Counted from the first letter of the stretch, positions 36,230 through 45,477 are shown. The stretch is DNA of 64,000 nt from Halohasta litchfieldiae (GCF_002788215.1 NZ_CP024845.1:2914001-2978000); one strand, 5' to 3'. Translations and numbers: made by a program. The notes: generated from the letters alone by a model not told the origin.

Positions 36230-37198
36230 ATGACGACCGAACTCACCGAGATTACCGTTATCGGCGGCGACAAGACCGGACTGATCGCGAGAGTTACCAC
36301 CCTGCTTTTCGAGCGCGGAATCAATATTGAGGACTTGGATCAGGCAGTTCGTGACGGCCTGTTCCGGATGTCGATGCGCGTCGACACCAGCGAGATATCG
36401 ACCGACCCCGATGAGCTCCGAGAGGCACTCTCCGAGTTGGGCCGCGAACTCGGCGTCGAGATTCAGGTCCGATTCCCCAGCGACCGCGAAACCCGACGCA
36501 TCGCAGTCTGTGTTACCAAAGAGTCACACTGTCTCGAAACCCTGCTCGAAGCCGCCGACGCCGGCGAACTTGATGTCGAAGTCGGTGCAGTCATCGGCAA
36601 CCGCGGGAAACTTCGTGACCTCGCTGAATCGTACGACGTTCCGTTCTACGATGTCGGTGACGGCAAGGGGTCGCCCGACGAAGACCGAATGTTAGATATT
36701 CTGGCCGAACATGACGTCGACCTCATCGTGCTGGCACGCTACATGCGGATTCTCGGCCCGAAGATCGTCTTCCGCTACGAGGATCGAATTATCAACATCC
36801 ATCCCTCGCTCCTCCCGGCGTTCCCCGGTGCGGCGGCCTACCGCCAAGCAAAGGAGGAGGGTGTCCGCATCGCGGGTGTCACTGCCCACTACGTGACGAC
36901 CGATCTCGATCAAGGCCCGATCATCACCCAACGAGCCTTCGACGTACCGGACGATGCACTCATCGACGAGATCAAGGCCCGCGGTCAACCCCTCGAAGCC
37001 GAGGCCCTCCTTGAGGCGGTCGAAATGCACCTCGATGACGCCGTCGCGGTCCACCGCGGCCGGACGAGTCTCAGAGACGAGGCCGACCCCAGCGACTACC
37101 AACTCGGTCTCTCAAAAGAAGCTCAAAAAGCAAACCCGACCGAACCAGTCGACGGAGATATCGAGAAGAGCGACGCACCGACGTTAGCCAACGACTAA
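36230..37198 (+). CDS. purU: formyltetrahydrofolate deformylase
   Basis: A 322-residue PurU-type enzyme, which releases formate from 10-formyltetrahydrofolate. An N-terminal ACT domain (about 6-80, EITVIGGDKTGLIARVTTLLFERGINIEDLDQ) is followed by the formyltransferase fold with IINIHPSLLPAFPGAAAYRQA and VTAHYVTTDLDQGPII, giving the Asn, His and Asp of the active site. The ACT domain separates it from PurN. The last 40 residues (about 283-322) are an added polar tail. Its place between purS and purC suggests the formate feeds purine synthesis, as in formate-dependent PurT or PurP steps, which is an inference. Confidence 0.9.
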   Translation: MTTELTEITVIGGDKTGLIARVTTLLFERGINIEDLDQAVRDGLFRMSMRVDTSEISTDPDELREALSELGRELGVEIQVRFPSDRETRRIAVCVTKESHCLETLLEAADAGELDVEVGAVIGNRGKLRDLAESYDVPFYDVGDGKGSPDEDRMLDILAEHDVDLIVLARYMRILGPKIVFRYEDRIINIHPSLLPAFPGAAAYRQAKEEGVRIAGVTAHYVTTDLDQGPIITQRAFDVPDDALIDEIKARGQPLEAEALLEAVEMHLDDAVAVHRGRTSLRDEADPSDYQLGLSKEAQKANPTEPVDGDIEKSDAPTLAND

Positions 37199-37214
37199 CG
37201 AACAGACAGCAGCT

Positions 37215-38240
37215 TCAGATATTGCGGATCGTTTCGACTGCCGACTCGACACTGGGCGCATCGAACCACTCACGACCAGTGTAGGCGTTCGTCCCTGCAG
37301 CGTACATCGCCGAGACAGCCTCGACAACGTCGGCCGGAAGCGAGATCGGGTCGACATCGCAGAGCGGTCGCCAGTCGGCCACGTCGGCCTCGCTAACATC
37401 GGTTTTGGCCGTCGAGACGGCCTCGACCCACTCGGGCTGTTCACGCCGGTAGTACTGTCGAACAACCTCCTTGGAAAGCTGGTGGCCGTCGACCGAAAAC
37501 CGGTTTTCGTCGAAGGTGCCGACGACATCGGCGACCATCACCGTCTCGTCGTGGTAGAGACACTCGATTTTGCCGTCTTCGTGGCTGAATCCCTGTGACT
37601 CGGCCTGCTCGGTGAGCAGTTCGTTTACCGTCAGTGCGAGTGATTCGAGGGCTTCAATCGAGGCTGTGCCGGCGATCCGGTCGGCCTCCTCGCGTGTGAG
37701 ATAGCGATCTTGTTCTTCGTACTTGGTCGAAAACTCGACCACTGGTTCGGGAAGGTCGACGGCCGCCTCGGGCCACTCGTCTGTGTCCAGCCCGTAGTCG
37801 GCTGGTTCGCCCCGCTTTCTGAGACTGGAGCCAACTGGGACCGTGTTGCGGAAGACGATTTCGAGGGGAATGAGGAAGTTGTCGCCCGCGGTCTCGTGGT
37901 AGGATGCGTAGTCGTAGCCCGTCTCGCTGTCGTAGGGGAGATCAGGGACCTGTGTGAGTTCGATCGCCATCTCGGTCGGCGGCTCCGAACAGTCGTTGAG
38001 TGATGTGATCTCGCCGTCGGTGTCGACGACACCGCGGTAATGGGTCGGCACGCCCATCGCCTCCAAGAGTTCGAAGTTGAACGCACCCATCGTACAGAGG
38101 CTTGCGCCTTTCTGCGGGATGGCGTCGGGCATCTGCCCCCAGTCGAACACGGAGTAGGCGTCGGTAAAGACGAACCGACCAGCGCCAAGATCGGTCGCCG
38201 TCGGCTCGTGGTCGACACGAAATTCCTTTACGCTCGTCAT
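37215..38240 (-). CDS. purC: phosphoribosylaminoimidazole-succinocarboxamide synthase
   Basis: A 341-residue SAICAR synthetase, which adds aspartate to CAIR in purine synthesis. It begins MTSVKEFRVDHEPTATDLGAGRFVFTDAYSVFDWGQMPDAIPQKGASL, a divergent archaeal form of the usual SDRVSAFD start. PLEIVFRNTVPVGSSLRKR is the conserved EVVVRN-like element and HEDGKIECLYHDETVMVADVVGTFDENRF matches the C-terminal DGKIE/DE segment. It is longer than bacterial PurC by about 100 residues, normal for haloarchaea. Convergent with purU and divergent from cofH. Confidence 0.93.
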   Translation of the reverse strand: MTSVKEFRVDHEPTATDLGAGRFVFTDAYSVFDWGQMPDAIPQKGASLCTMGAFNFELLEAMGVPTHYRGVVDTDGEITSLNDCSEPPTEMAIELTQVPDLPYDSETGYDYASYHETAGDNFLIPLEIVFRNTVPVGSSLRKRGEPADYGLDTDEWPEAAVDLPEPVVEFSTKYEEQDRYLTREEADRIAGTASIEALESLALTVNELLTEQAESQGFSHEDGKIECLYHDETVMVADVVGTFDENRFSVDGHQLSKEVVRQYYRREQPEWVEAVSTAKTDVSEADVADWRPLCDVDPISLPADVVEAVSAMYAAGTNAYTGREWFDAPSVESAVETIRNI

Positions 38241-38293
38241 GGTCGTATCGCCGACTGCCGACCGTATGAATCTTTCAGTTCTCTGTTTCGGAT

Positions 38294-38320
38294 GGTACCG
38301 ACTCCTTTTTAGTCGGCACC
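38294..38320 (+). promoter_or_regulatory. cofH promoter: TATA box inside an inverted repeat
   Basis: GGTACCGACT (38294-38303) and AGTCGGCACC (38311-38320) are complementary at nine of ten positions around the seven bases CCTTTTT. The T-rich centre and following A form the TATA box, about 28 bases before the cofH ATG at 38336. A protein bound here would cover TATA and BRE, so repression of cofH is likely. No binding protein can be named. Confidence 0.55.
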
Positions 38321-38335
38321 GTCAACCCACCAGTA

Positions 38336-39730
38336 ATGACGCGCCGGTCGGCCGCCGAACTCTCGCCCGACGACATCGAGTTCGACCACACTGCCGAGAG
38401 CGGTCAATCGTTCGAAAACGCCCTCGAAAAGGCCCGCGACGGCGACCGTCTCACCGTCGACGACGCCGTCGAACTGCTGTCGACCGGCACCGAGCAGCGG
38501 GGGATCGACCCCCACCGAAAGGAACAGGTTCTCGAACTCGCCGACCGTCGCCGCGCCGAGATAGTTGGTGAGGACGTCACCTTCGTCGCCAACCTCAACA
38601 ACAACGTCACCACCGCCTGCAACGTGGGCTGTCTATTCTGCAATTTCAAAAACACCGCCCACCAGTTCGAAGCCGACCACGACGGCAACCACGGGGGGTT
38701 CACCAAGACACCCGCCGAATCCAGACAGATCGTCGACGAAACACTCGATCTCGGCATCTCCGAAGTCTGTTCGGTTTCCGGACTCCACCCCGCCTTCGCA
38801 CTCGACGCCGAACACCACGAAATCCTCGCCGGCTACGACAATCCAGCCAGCGAGGTCAATTACAAACTGCCCGAACGGTACACCACCGACCCCGGAACTT
38901 ACACCGACCAGATGCGGGCGATGTCGGTCGACGATGTCCACCTCCATTCGATAACGCCGGAGGAGGCCTACCACGCCCGCCGGGGGACCGACTGGTCCTA
39001 CGAGCGGGTCTACAGTCGACTCCGTGAGGCAGGGCTTGATACAGCACCCGGCACGGCCGCCGAAATCCTCGTCGACGAGGTCAGAGACGTGGTCTGTCCC
39101 GGCAAGATTACCTCCGCCGACTGGATCGAAGCGATGGAGGGCGCGATGGCCGCCGGGCTTGGGACGACAGCGACGATCATGTACGGCCACGTCGAAACCG
39201 AGATGCACCGGGCGATGCATCTCAAACGGGTTCGTGATCTCCAGGACCGAACCGGCGGTATCGCCGAGTTCGTCCCGCTGTCGTTCGTTCACCAGAACAC
39301 GCCGCTTTATAAACACGGCGTGGTCGACGGCGGGGCCAGCGATGCCGAGGACGAACTGATGATCGCGGTCTCCAGACTATTCCTCGACAACATCGACAAC
39401 ATCCAGAGTTCGTGGGTCAAATACGGCAACGCCAAAGGCCTCAAACTGCTCAACTGCGGCGCGAACGACTTCATGGGGACGATACTTTCCGAGGAAATTA
39501 CCAAACGTGCCGGGGGGAGCTACGGCGAGTTCCGAAGCGTTGCCGACTACGTCGACATGGTTAGCGCGATTGGTCGCACGCCGGTCGAACGGTCGACTGA
39601 CTACCAAACGAAACGGCCTATTGAGATCGATGGTGGTCCCTACGGGCCGACGCTCGGCCCGCGTGCTGACGGGACGCCGATGTTGTCGACCGAAAAGTCG
39701 ACCGACACCCAACTGTCGGCCGACGACTAA
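38336..39730 (+). CDS. cofH: FO synthase subunit CofH
   Basis: A 464-residue radical SAM enzyme, half of FO synthase, which builds the deazaflavin chromophore of coenzyme F420. The iron-sulfur motif is CNVGCLFC (C-x3-C-x2-C) near residue 97. Further CofH features are VCSVSGLHPAF, MSVDDVHLHSITPEEAYHARR, TTATIMYGHVET and VKYGNAKGLKLLNCGANDFMGTI. The first 80 residues and last 30 are polar extensions. It is convergent with cofG, 15 bases apart, so the two halves are made from separate promoters. Confidence 0.95.
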   Translation: MTRRSAAELSPDDIEFDHTAESGQSFENALEKARDGDRLTVDDAVELLSTGTEQRGIDPHRKEQVLELADRRRAEIVGEDVTFVANLNNNVTTACNVGCLFCNFKNTAHQFEADHDGNHGGFTKTPAESRQIVDETLDLGISEVCSVSGLHPAFALDAEHHEILAGYDNPASEVNYKLPERYTTDPGTYTDQMRAMSVDDVHLHSITPEEAYHARRGTDWSYERVYSRLREAGLDTAPGTAAEILVDEVRDVVCPGKITSADWIEAMEGAMAAGLGTTATIMYGHVETEMHRAMHLKRVRDLQDRTGGIAEFVPLSFVHQNTPLYKHGVVDGGASDAEDELMIAVSRLFLDNIDNIQSSWVKYGNAKGLKLLNCGANDFMGTILSEEITKRAGGSYGEFRSVADYVDMVSAIGRTPVERSTDYQTKRPIEIDGGPYGPTLGPRADGTPMLSTEKSTDTQLSADD

Positions 39731-39745
39731 CTAGTTAGCCAGCGA

Positions 39746-40945
39746 CTACCGGTTTTCAGGATGCTCTTTCGAGGACTCAGTAAGCGGTTTCGCACGCTCT
39801 GCAACCCCCCGGTATCGTCGGCCAGCGGCTGATGACTCGGTGAGTGCGTCCTGAAGGCGCGTCGACAGCCAGCCCTCGTCGGTCTCCTCACCAGCAGTTT
39901 CTGGCGGTCGACGTGCCGGGTCGACCTCGTCGCGCCGAACGGAGTTCGAGAGATACTGATCGTAGACGGGGAGTCGTTCGTACAGTGGAAGCCCCGAGTC
40001 GTCGGCAATCGACTGGAGTTCGTCGAGCGCGGGCCACGCGTAGTCGGGGTTGATATAGTCCTCAGTGACCGGTGAGACGCCGCCCAGATCGTCGACGCCA
40101 CAATCAATCAACTCACGAGTCGGCGAAAGGTTCGGCGGCACCTGCACCGAAATTTCTTCGGGGAATGCCACCCGTGCCATCGCCACGATACGGCGCATCG
40201 TGTCGACGGAGGGTTGGTCAAACGACGAGCGCTCGTTGGGAACGACGTTCTGGATGATAACCTCTTGAATGTGGCCGTAGCGGTCGTGAAGTTCGGCAAT
40301 CGCCAGCAGGCTCTCGGCACGGTCACGCCACGTTTCGCCAATACCGACAAGCAGGCCGGTCGTAAACGGAACCCCTTCGCGGCCCGCCGCTCGAATCGTA
40401 TTCAGTCGCTGGCCGGGAGTTTTGCGACGGTTCCCCGCGTGGGCGTCGACATCGGCGGTCGTCTCCAACATGACGCCCATCGAGACGTTGACCTCGCGGA
40501 GTCGACGGAACTCCGACTGGGTGAGGTCGCCGGGGTTCGAGTGTGGAAGCAGTCCCTCTTCGAGGGCGATCTCACAGGCAGCATACAGATAGTCGATAAT
40601 CGAGTCGTACCCCCACGAATCAAGTTGGTCGTGGATCTCAGTGTAGCGGTCGTCGGGTTTGTCACCGAACGTGAACAGCGCCTCCGTACAGCCTGCATCC
40701 GCGCCCGTCTGGAGGACACTCCGGATCTCCTCGGGAGACATGAGCGTTGCCTCGCCGGGAACATCGTAGTAGGTGCAGTAGTGACAGGTGTAGCGGCAGG
40801 CGGTTGTCAGCGGTAGAAAGACGTTCCGCGAGAAGGTGAGTTCCGCGGGAGTGGTGACATCCTGCGGTGTGACCGAAAGTAGAGCGTCGACGGCCTGCTC
40901 GTCGACCGAGATATCGATATCGTACTCGTCGGCCGCGGGAAACAT
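39746..40945 (-). CDS. cofG: FO synthase subunit CofG
   Basis: A 399-residue radical SAM enzyme, the other half of FO synthase. The cluster motif is CRYTCHYCTYY (C-x3-C-x2-C) near residue 50. HSNPGDLTQSEFRRLREVNVSMGVMLETT, TTGLLVGIGETWRDR and VPPNLSPTRELIDCGVDDLGGVSPVTEDYINP are CofG-specific. With CofH it joins tyrosine and the ribitylated uracil. The start at 40945 gives MFPAADEYDIDISVDE; 20 more upstream codons in frame look like untranslated promoter region, which includes CGTTTTTGAATATC on this strand. The C-terminal 50 residues are polar. Confidence 0.95.
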   Translation of the reverse strand: MFPAADEYDIDISVDEQAVDALLSVTPQDVTTPAELTFSRNVFLPLTTACRYTCHYCTYYDVPGEATLMSPEEIRSVLQTGADAGCTEALFTFGDKPDDRYTEIHDQLDSWGYDSIIDYLYAACEIALEEGLLPHSNPGDLTQSEFRRLREVNVSMGVMLETTADVDAHAGNRRKTPGQRLNTIRAAGREGVPFTTGLLVGIGETWRDRAESLLAIAELHDRYGHIQEVIIQNVVPNERSSFDQPSVDTMRRIVAMARVAFPEEISVQVPPNLSPTRELIDCGVDDLGGVSPVTEDYINPDYAWPALDELQSIADDSGLPLYERLPVYDQYLSNSVRRDEVDPARRPPETAGEETDEGWLSTRLQDALTESSAAGRRYRGVAERAKPLTESSKEHPENR

Positions 40946-41046
40946 AGCCAAACCTCCGAGACCGATATTCAAAAACGGCTCGGCTCTTCGGTGTAAGTAG
41001 CTCAATAACCCGACGATAAGCTGAGTAGTCAGTGGCTACCGGTGGG

Positions 41047-41670
41047 TTACGACCGGTGGACACCAACGCGACCGCCCGTCGTATCGAGTTCGAACCCTGA
41101 CTCAACGAGCCAGTCGTGGGCTGTGCCCGTTCCGTGAATCAGCACCTCGGCCAGATCAGCCGATTCGTCGATATCAGTTGCCAGCCGCCGAGAGTCGACA
41201 GTCTGTACTGTTGCATCCAGCTCGACGGCCGCCTGACGGTGATCGAGATAGGAGGCCCCGTGGTAGTCGACTCGGAACGCTGGCTCACGAACGACCAGCG
41301 CATTGGTCCCGCCACCAAGTCCGGGTGCAATAGTGATCTCTGCCTCGTTGTCGACGAGTCGCGGAATATCTCTCGGCTGGACGAGCGGAAGATCCGCCAT
41401 TATGATGAGCGTTGGCGTGTGCTCCGCGAGTTGGGCGTTGACCGCGGTCGTCAACTCGCGGTCGTCGACGGTGATTGTGGCACGGCTGGGTATGCGGTCG
41501 TCAGTAATCGGGGCTGTCGAGAGCACGGTTGGGTCGAGGCCAGCCGAAACGAGTGTATCGAGCACATCCAACAGCATCGCAGTCGCAAACGACTGCCGTT
41601 CGGCTGGTGAGAGAAAGGAACCAAGACGGGTTTTCGGCGAGTCGACTGCAAAGGGGACGAAACAGCGCAT
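41047..41670 (-). CDS. cofC: 2-phospho-L-lactate guanylyltransferase
   Basis: A 207-residue nucleotidyltransferase that activates 2-phospholactate (or a related acid) with GTP in F420 synthesis. It begins MRCFVPFAVDSPKTRLGSFLSPAERQSFATAML, and has LIIMADLPLVQPRDIPRLV and APGLGGGTNALVVREP, the typical CofC pattern. It follows cofG on the same strand, in the order cetZ1-cofC-cofG, with gaps of 46 and 101 bases. The start at 41670 was chosen for the family opening. Confidence 0.93.
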   Translation of the reverse strand: MRCFVPFAVDSPKTRLGSFLSPAERQSFATAMLLDVLDTLVSAGLDPTVLSTAPITDDRIPSRATITVDDRELTTAVNAQLAEHTPTLIIMADLPLVQPRDIPRLVDNEAEITIAPGLGGGTNALVVREPAFRVDYHGASYLDHRQAAVELDATVQTVDSRRLATDIDESADLAEVLIHGTGTAHDWLVESGFELDTTGGRVGVHRS

Positions 41671-41716
41671 ATCTATGTGAGGATTCGGGCGACCATGAGT
41701 GGTCGCCACGGACGGA

Positions 41717-42895
41717 TTAGAACAGCGAGTCGAGTTCTTCGCTGTCGTCGCTGACGAGATTGTCGAGGTTGTCCTCGCTTTCGTCGCGGATCTCGTCGAT
41801 GTTTTCTTGGGCCTCGATGGCGACCTGCTGGAGCTCCTTGATTCGTGGGACGTTCGTTACGCCCGCGAGGAGTACGACGCTCGACACACGGCCCGAGCCG
41901 TCGATGGGGTAGTCGCCACCACGGACTTCCATGCTGCCGGTCTGCTCTTCGAGCCATTTCCGGCCGCGCTCAATTCCCTTCCGGTTGAGATACTTCGAGG
42001 GCCCAGCCAACACCAGCAGTGCACGCTCGGTCCCTTCTGTCTCACACGGCAGGGTCAGTCGACCGAGCGTCGCCTTCCGAACCAGACTCGTAATACGGTT
42101 GGTCGTATGAGCGGTGTCGCCAGTATCGGTATCCTCGCTTCCACGGAACCGCGAAAGGAGGCCGCCGGTGGAGGATTCTTCGACCTCCTCTTCGGCGAAG
42201 CCGACTGTTGAGACGCCACCACCGGAGAGCGTGTTGATAATCTCCGAAGAGTCGACGACCGATTCGGCGACCTCTTGGCCCTCTCTGACCTCGCCTGCGC
42301 CGAACAGAATCCCGAACCGGCGGACGATCTCGCTGTTGATCTCGTCGTAACCGCTCTGGACAGATTCGCCGGTCTGTCGCCACGAGTCGTTGTCGAACAC
42401 CAGTAGGTTGTCGACCTCGCGGACGAACGTCTGGAAGGATCGCGCCGCGTTGAGCGTGTAGATCCCACCCTCGTCGCTGCCCGGAAGCACACCCAGCCCG
42501 TAGACGGGCTCGGTGTAGATTCGCTTGAGGTGTTTGGCGATCACGGGCGCGCCACCGGAGCCGGTACCGCCACCGAGTCCGGCGACCACGAGGAATGCGT
42601 CGACCTCGTGGACAGGGATACTGTCGATAGAGCCCTGAATCTCGTCGATATCCTCCTCGGCGATCTCCGCGCCGAGTTCGTTGTCCGCTCCGACACCGTG
42701 ACCCTTGACACGCGACTGGCCAATGAGTACGCGATTTTCTTGTGGGATGTTTTCTAATCCCATGAGATCAGCTTTCGCGGAGTTGACCGCGACAGCCGCT
42801 CGAACGATGTTCGATCCTGTTTCGGCATCGTATTCGAGGAACTTGTCAACGATCTTGCCTCCGGCCTGACCGAAGCCGATCATTGCGAGTTTCAT
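41717..42895 (-). CDS. cetZ1: tubulin/FtsZ-family cell-shape protein CetZ1
   Basis: A 392-residue CetZ cytoskeletal GTPase. It opens MKLAMIGFGQAGGKIVDKFLEYD, has the tubulin signature GLGGGTGSGGAPVIAKHL (about 107-124), NSAKADLMGLENIP and VDNLLVFDNDSW, and an acidic C-terminal tail. CetZ1 in Haloferax volcanii controls rod shape and motility. The order beside cofC and cofG matches the Haloferax cetZ1 locus as I recall it, which is why I choose CetZ1 over other paralogues. A promoter GCTTTATATTCGC on this strand is near 42937-42951, about 45 bases upstream. Confidence 0.9.
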   Translation of the reverse strand: MKLAMIGFGQAGGKIVDKFLEYDAETGSNIVRAAVAVNSAKADLMGLENIPQENRVLIGQSRVKGHGVGADNELGAEIAEEDIDEIQGSIDSIPVHEVDAFLVVAGLGGGTGSGGAPVIAKHLKRIYTEPVYGLGVLPGSDEGGIYTLNAARSFQTFVREVDNLLVFDNDSWRQTGESVQSGYDEINSEIVRRFGILFGAGEVREGQEVAESVVDSSEIINTLSGGGVSTVGFAEEEVEESSTGGLLSRFRGSEDTDTGDTAHTTNRITSLVRKATLGRLTLPCETEGTERALLVLAGPSKYLNRKGIERGRKWLEEQTGSMEVRGGDYPIDGSGRVSSVVLLAGVTNVPRIKELQQVAIEAQENIDEIRDESEDNLDNLVSDDSEELDSLF

Positions 42896-43227
42896 ATATT
42901 GTCTCCCCTTGCCATTGGGAGATATACAGTTGGAAAGCGAATATAAAGCTTGTGATCAGGTGAATTTTCACAAGTAAGCAAAACATTCGAGAACGGTAGT
43001 TAGAGAGCTATAGACCTTCTTTTCTGAGTTTAGATATAATTCGTTATTATCGGTAGTAAGCAGTTATTATAGTTGGTTTGTTGATACAGTAACGACGTTT
43101 TAACAAACAGGTGTCGGCTATCCGGCTGACGAACGTGTGACACGGCCGGCTCGCGCGCAGTGAGATAACCCGTGTCGACGGTCGCGAGACGAACAAACAA
43201 AACAGAGTTTCGCGGGCGATTACTCTC
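42896..43227. other. intergenic region with AT-rich core, no gene seen
   Basis: The left end holds the cetZ1 promoter. About 42950-43095 is strongly AT-rich compared with its surroundings (for example AGATATAATTCGTTATTATCGG), without a credible reading frame. The right part returns to high GC and runs into the 3' end of the NDUFA9-like gene. No RNA gene or long repeat is visible. Confidence 0.5.
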
Positions 43228-44115
43228 CTATTCCGCACCGAGGTAGGAGCGGAGGGAAGTGAGATCGGTCTCCGTCCGGCCGAAGGCCTCCACCGCATTG
43301 TCATCGGTCGTATTGTCGAACTTCAGCGACTGGTACTGGTCGGCCCCCATTGGGAAGCCGGGGATCGACCCCGCAATCGAGAGCCCGATCCCCGCGAGTC
43401 CCATCGGCACTGGAAGCACGGTCACGGAGCGACCGTCGGCTCCGTGGGCGAGTTTGGCGACATCTGCGAGCGACAGCACATCAGGCCCGCCGAGTTCGTA
43501 GGTCTCTCCGACGTGAGCGTCGTCCTCGACGCTATCCGCAAGCATGGGGACGAGATCACCGACCCAGATCGGCTGAAACTTCGTTTTGCCGCCGCCGGGC
43601 AGCGGGCTGACGAACGGTGGGGCGAGTTTCTTCGTGAAGGAGACGAACTCTCCGCCCTCGCCGAAGACGACCGACGGGCGAACGATCACCCAGTCGAGAT
43701 CCGACTCTTTGACGTGGGTTTCGGCCTGTCCCTTCGCCCGGATGTAGGCAGTCGCTCCGTCGGGATCAGCACCCAGCGCACTCATCTGGACGAACCGATC
43801 GACCCCGCTTTCCTCGGCAGCCCGGACGAGGTTCTCGGTGCCGTGGCGGTGGATTTCGTCGTGCATCTCGTTGCCGCCTTTTGGTTTGAAAAGCGGAGAG
43901 AGGGCAACGAGGTTGACGACGACATCTTGGCCGTCGAGCGCCGACTCGATGGAGTCGTAGGCAGTGACATCACCACTAACGGTGTCGACGCCCTCGGGCA
44001 GAGCCGCGGCGTCGGGAGTCCGTGCTAACACCGTGACGTCGTGGCCGCGGTCGACCAGTTCGTCGACGAGGTTCGTGCCGATGAATCCGTTCCCGCCGGC
44101 TACTAACACTTGCAT
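43228..44115 (-). CDS. NDUFA9-like NAD(P)-binding protein (atypical short-chain dehydrogenase)
   Basis: A 295-residue Rossmann-fold protein. The nucleotide loop is [23 protein letters not shown] (residues 3-25, GxxGxxG). [52 protein letters not shown] and [29 protein letters not shown] fit the NDUFA9 / complex I 39-kDa-like group, which lack a strict SDR catalytic triad. The haloarchaeal role is not known; a quinone or cofactor reductase is possible. It is divergent from tmk. Confidence 0.85.
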   Translation of the reverse strand: MQVLVAGGNGFIGTNLVDELVDRGHDVTVLARTPDAAALPEGVDTVSGDVTAYDSIESALDGQDVVVNLVALSPLFKPKGGNEMHDEIHRHGTENLVRAAEESGVDRFVQMSALGADPDGATAYIRAKGQAETHVKESDLDWVIVRPSVVFGEGGEFVSFTKKLAPPFVSPLPGGGKTKFQPIWVGDLVPMLADSVEDDAHVGETYELGGPDVLSLADVAKLAHGADGRSVTVLPVPMGLAGIGLSIAGSIPGFPMGADQYQSLKFDNTTDDNAVEAFGRTETDLTSLRSYLGAE

Positions 44116-44205
44116 ACCACTAACTACTCACCGGATCGACCTAAAGGTAGCGTGACCCGCAGCCGAGAGCGAACGGTTCATACGCCACCGCTCGGAGTGA
44201 GTTGT

Positions 44206-44790
44206 ATGCTCGTGACTCTCGAAGGGTTGGATGGGAGCGGCAAAACCACCGTCTGGCACGCGTTAGGCGATGCCTACCCCGAGGCAGTCCACACGCGCGA
44301 GCCAACTGAATCTTGGTACGGCGAGGCAGTCTACCGGTCGATCAACGAAGAGAGCGCTGATCCGCTCGCCGAGCTGTTTTTGTACACCGCCGACCACGCC
44401 GACCATCTCTCGCGCGTCGTTCGGCCAGCACTTGCGGAGGGAACACTCGTTATTTCGGATCGGTACAGCGACTCGCGGTACGCCTATCAGGGCGCGACGC
44501 TTGCGGGAGAGGTCGACGACCCGATGGCATACGTCCAGTCGATCCACGAGCCGTTTACGCGTCGACCGGATCTCACCTTTTATCTGGATCTCGATCCCGA
44601 AACCGCCGCCGAGCGAAGCGGAAAAACGAACAAATTCGAGCAGGCGGCCTATCTGGATCAGGTTCGGGACAACTACGAGCGATTAATCGAGGAAGACCCC
44701 GAGCGGTTCGTCCGCGTCGACGCCACCCAGTCGCCGGAGGACGTTTCCGAACAGATCCTGACCCGGCTCGCTGCCGAAATTGCCGACTGA
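44206..44790 (+). CDS. tmk: thymidylate kinase
   Basis: A 194-residue dTMP kinase. It begins [20 protein letters not shown] with the P loop at residues 8-15, followed by [17 protein letters not shown], the DR-containing [18 protein letters not shown], and a LID region near [15 protein letters not shown]. It phosphorylates dTMP to dTDP for DNA synthesis. The start at 44206 was chosen because 32 upstream codons in frame lack conserved features. Convergent with the small membrane gene. Confidence 0.95.
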   Translation: MLVTLEGLDGSGKTTVWHALGDAYPEAVHTREPTESWYGEAVYRSINEESADPLAELFLYTADHADHLSRVVRPALAEGTLVISDRYSDSRYAYQGATLAGEVDDPMAYVQSIHEPFTRRPDLTFYLDLDPETAAERSGKTNKFEQAAYLDQVRDNYERLIEEDPERFVRVDATQSPEDVSEQILTRLAAEIAD

Positions 44791-44797
44791 GTCAGAT

Positions 44798-45115
44798 TTA
44801 CTGCGTCTCCGGAAGCTCGACCTCGTCGGGCTGGGCGACATAGAGGAGATCGAGCGTGAGCCCAATCGCAATCGGGAGGCCGATCATGACTCCAAAGACG
44901 ACCGTCGGCGAGCCGAGATTCGGACCGAGTCCCAACACGCCGGTGAAGACGAGCGTCGACAGGAAGAGGACGACGGGGATCAGTGTCAGCACATAGATCA
45001 CCCAGCCGAACTGGGTTTTGAGACGAAGGCGGAAAAACCGCGTCAGGATAGCTGCGAGGAGTGTATGTCCAACCACCACCCCACCGAACACCACAAGCCC
45101 GATAATCGAGACCAT
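44798..45115 (-). CDS. small membrane protein of unknown function
   Basis: A 105-residue protein with three membrane spans: about 2-22 (VSIIGLVVFGGVVVGHTLLAAIL), 34-58 (FGWVIYVLTLIPVVLFLSTLVFTGVLGL) and 67-92 (TVVFGVMIGLPIAIGLTLDLLYV), with a short basic loop RFFRLRLKTQ and an acidic C terminus PDEVELPETQ. The start at 45115 skips 18 upstream codons that look non-coding. It follows the RAM protein on the same strand. Similar proteins are common in haloarchaea, but the family name and role are not known to me. Confidence 0.68.
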   Translation of the reverse strand: MVSIIGLVVFGGVVVGHTLLAAILTRFFRLRLKTQFGWVIYVLTLIPVVLFLSTLVFTGVLGLGPNLGSPTVVFGVMIGLPIAIGLTLDLLYVAQPDEVELPETQ

Positions 45116-45165
45116 ACCAGTGCTACGTGGTGGTGACTCTTTGGAGTATCGACTGAGTGACGCGC

Positions 45166-45399
45166 TCAATCTTCCAGCGACATATATGTTTTCGTCTCCA
45201 AAACCCCGTCGAGGGACTGGATCTCGCTGGCAGTTGTCTGGAGGACATCGTAGACTTCGTCGACCGAGAGTTCGACGATCAGATCGTACTCTCTGGCGAC
45301 AATGTGGGCTTCGGTAACCGGGTCAAGATCCCGAATCATCCCGAGTAACGACTCCGAGGCGGCCACATCCGTTTTGACCATCACGAACGCATGAACCAT
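45166..45399 (-). CDS. stand-alone Lrp/AsnC ligand-binding (RAM) domain protein
   Basis: A 77-residue protein that consists only of the RAM domain of Lrp/AsnC regulators: MVHAFVMVKTDVAASESLLGMIRDLDPVTEAHIVAREYDLIVELSVDEVYDVLQTT. The DNA-binding helix-turn-helix is absent. In Lrp proteins this domain binds amino acids or other small molecules and forms dimers and octamers. It is divergent from trkA and is paired with a second such protein just after trkA, which suggests a shared sensory role in potassium transport; that is inference. Confidence 0.88.
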   Translation of the reverse strand: MVHAFVMVKTDVAASESLLGMIRDLDPVTEAHIVAREYDLIVELSVDEVYDVLQTTASEIQSLDGVLETKTYMSLED

Positions 45400-45477
45400 G
45401 TGTTGTAGTCGCACACCAGCGACAAAAGCGTTCCCACGGGGATACAGTTATGCGCCGGGAACGTGTTATGTGTTCGC

